The position numbers were made by a program, and so were the translations under genes. A stretch of 64,000 nucleotides of DNA, from the NCBI GenBank assembly GCA_016793115.1, contig JAEUIN010000220.1, positions 33,456 to 97,455 on the forward strand. Reading direction: 5' to 3'. This DNA is from Planctomycetaceae bacterium (lineage in GTDB: Bacteria; Planctomycetota; Planctomycetia; Pirellulales; PNKZ01). The notes under the pieces were generated by a model, which was not told the DNA's origin, did no database searches, and saw only the letters and a program-made list of their open reading frames with translations. Shown here piece after piece: positions 63,305-64,000 of the stretch. How positions within the stretch are numbered: the first letter of the stretch is position 1; each line of letters starts with the position of its first letter.

Positions 63305-63913
63305 TCAGACCACGTTCGCTTCCAACGCCGCGACGGCCGCGGCTTTATCGCGGCGGCGAACGGCGTCGACGATCTTCTTGTGTTCGCGATACGCCTCGAG
63401 CAGCGTTTTGTGCCGCGTGTAACGGAGTCGCATCCGTACGATCACCTGCAGCCACATCGCCGTCAGATCGGCGTCGCCCGCGCGTTCGACGATCCAGCGG
63501 TGCAGCGCCAAGTCACGCTCGACGACTTCTTTCATTTCACCCTTTTCGCAGGCCGCTTTGAACTGCGCGAGAATCTCGTCCAAGCGGCGAACGTCGGCCG
63601 GTTCGAGCGACTCGAAGATCGTCTCCAGCGCAAACCGCTCGATGCGACGTCGCGTGTCGACTACGAGCGGCTGAATCGCCAAGCTCGGCCCGCCGCTGAC
63701 GCGGACCCCCCGATTCGGCTCCGCGATTAGCAGGCCCTCTTGGGAAAGTTGCAGGAGGGCGTCGCGAATCGGACCGCGGCTCACTCCAAACCGGGCGGCG
63801 AGCTTTTGTTCGCGGAGCGACTGGCCTTCGGGCAGTTCGCCGGAGAGGACCTCGTTGCGAAGCTGCTCGACGATCTGCTCGCGGATCGTGCGGTAAACGA
63901 CGGGGGACGACAT
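63305..63913 (-). CDS. GntR-family regulator (FadR subfamily, FCD domain)
   Basis: A 202-residue repressor-type regulator. The winged helix-turn-helix reads QIVEQLRNEVLSGELPEGQS, then LAARFGVSRGPIRDALLQLS and GLLIAEPNRGVRV. The C-terminal FCD domain has the metal/ligand His/Asp text DLALHRWIVERAGD and a later YREHKKIVDAV. It is 55 nt upstream of the module III cytochrome gene on the same strand, so it probably controls that operon in response to a small acid or sugar derivative. The ligand is unknown. Confidence 0.93.
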   Translation of the reverse strand: MSSPVVYRTIREQIVEQLRNEVLSGELPEGQSLREQKLAARFGVSRGPIRDALLQLSQEGLLIAEPNRGVRVSGGPSLAIQPLVVDTRRRIERFALETIFESLEPADVRRLDEILAQFKAACEKGEMKEVVERDLALHRWIVERAGDADLTAMWLQVIVRMRLRYTRHKTLLEAYREHKKIVDAVRRRDKAAAVAALEANVV

Positions 63914-63960
63914 AAGGCCGGGTTTCCGAAACCGGGGTTTTCGATCGGAGCCTCTAGAGA

Positions 63961-63994
63961 AGCGTAGCGACCGAGACTGTAGATTGTCAACAAT
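63961..63994 (-). promoter_or_regulatory. Promoter and operator of the GntR gene
   Basis: On the minus strand TTGACA (63985-63990) is followed after 18 nt by TACGCT (63961-63966). The -35 box lies inside the inverted repeat ATTGT-TG-ACAAT (63983-63994), a shape like the TNGT-ACNA operators of FadR-type regulators. This suggests autorepression. Confidence 0.55.
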
Positions 63995-64000
63995 TTACTA

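Overview
The window is GC-rich chromosomal DNA of a planctomycete, most likely of the Pirellulales. The evidence is the gene content. There are three modules that pair a PSCyt1/DUF1549/DUF1553 cytochrome-like protein with a DUF1501 protein. There are also a DUF1080 protein, a TIGR03009 protein, a secreted sulfatase, a Tat-exported Gfo/Idh/MocA oxidoreductase, and Kdo genes, which imply a Gram-negative type envelope. Genes lie on both strands in short operons. No rRNA, tRNA, CRISPR array, transposase or prophage gene was recognised.

Layout. 0-2.4 kb: end of the ribosomal protein cluster (rpsK, rpoA, rplQ), closed by a strong terminator. 2.5-5.4 kb: an HExxH metallopeptidase-like protein, an unknown lipoprotein and class II aldolase (fba). 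5.6-10.6 kb: an envelope module kdsD-kdsC followed by a 1079-residue membrane-anchored protein that I read as OstA/LptA-like; the order resembles the kdsD-kdsC-lptC-lptA order of proteobacteria. 10.7-14.5 kb: an esterase, then hpt and two translationally coupled glycosyltransferases. 14.5-20.3 kb: cytochrome module I (PSCyt1, DUF1501, DUF1080). 20.4-21.8 kb: a CaMKII-association-domain protein and thyX. 21.9-28.5 kb: a tripartite efflux set (TolC-like protein, an adaptor with a C-terminal EF-hand pair, a MacB/FtsX-type permease) with no ATPase gene beside it. 28.6-33.3 kb: a methyltransferase, a lysine-rich protein, ettA, aroB and a 77-residue protein. 33.4-37.7 kb: an AsmA-like protein, a gingipain-type (C25) peptidase and an unknown protein.

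37.8-50.7 kb: sulfatase, four-helix-bundle protein, a deoxyhypusine-synthase-like enzyme, a TIGR03009 protein, a HAD phosphatase, ldhA, two secreted alpha/beta hydrolases (one with an EF-hand), a Gfo/Idh/MocA oxidoreductase, a pyruvate/indolepyruvate decarboxylase-type enzyme and an ArsR regulator. 50.8-57.6 kb: cytochrome module II, whose cytochrome partner is 1712 residues long and contains WD40 repeats. 58.1-64 kb: an LssY_C protein and cytochrome module III, preceded by a GntR/FCD regulator with a probable operator over its own promoter.

The intergenic DNA holds the least expected structure. A 97-nt hairpin repeat occurs twice in the same orientation (31571-31667 and 46481-46577; 84 of 97 positions identical by hand count). 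Separately, several gaps contain long imperfect palindromes built from short repeated words; two of these share an exact 25-nt segment. Functions given here rest on family resemblance and motifs read by eye, since no database search was possible.
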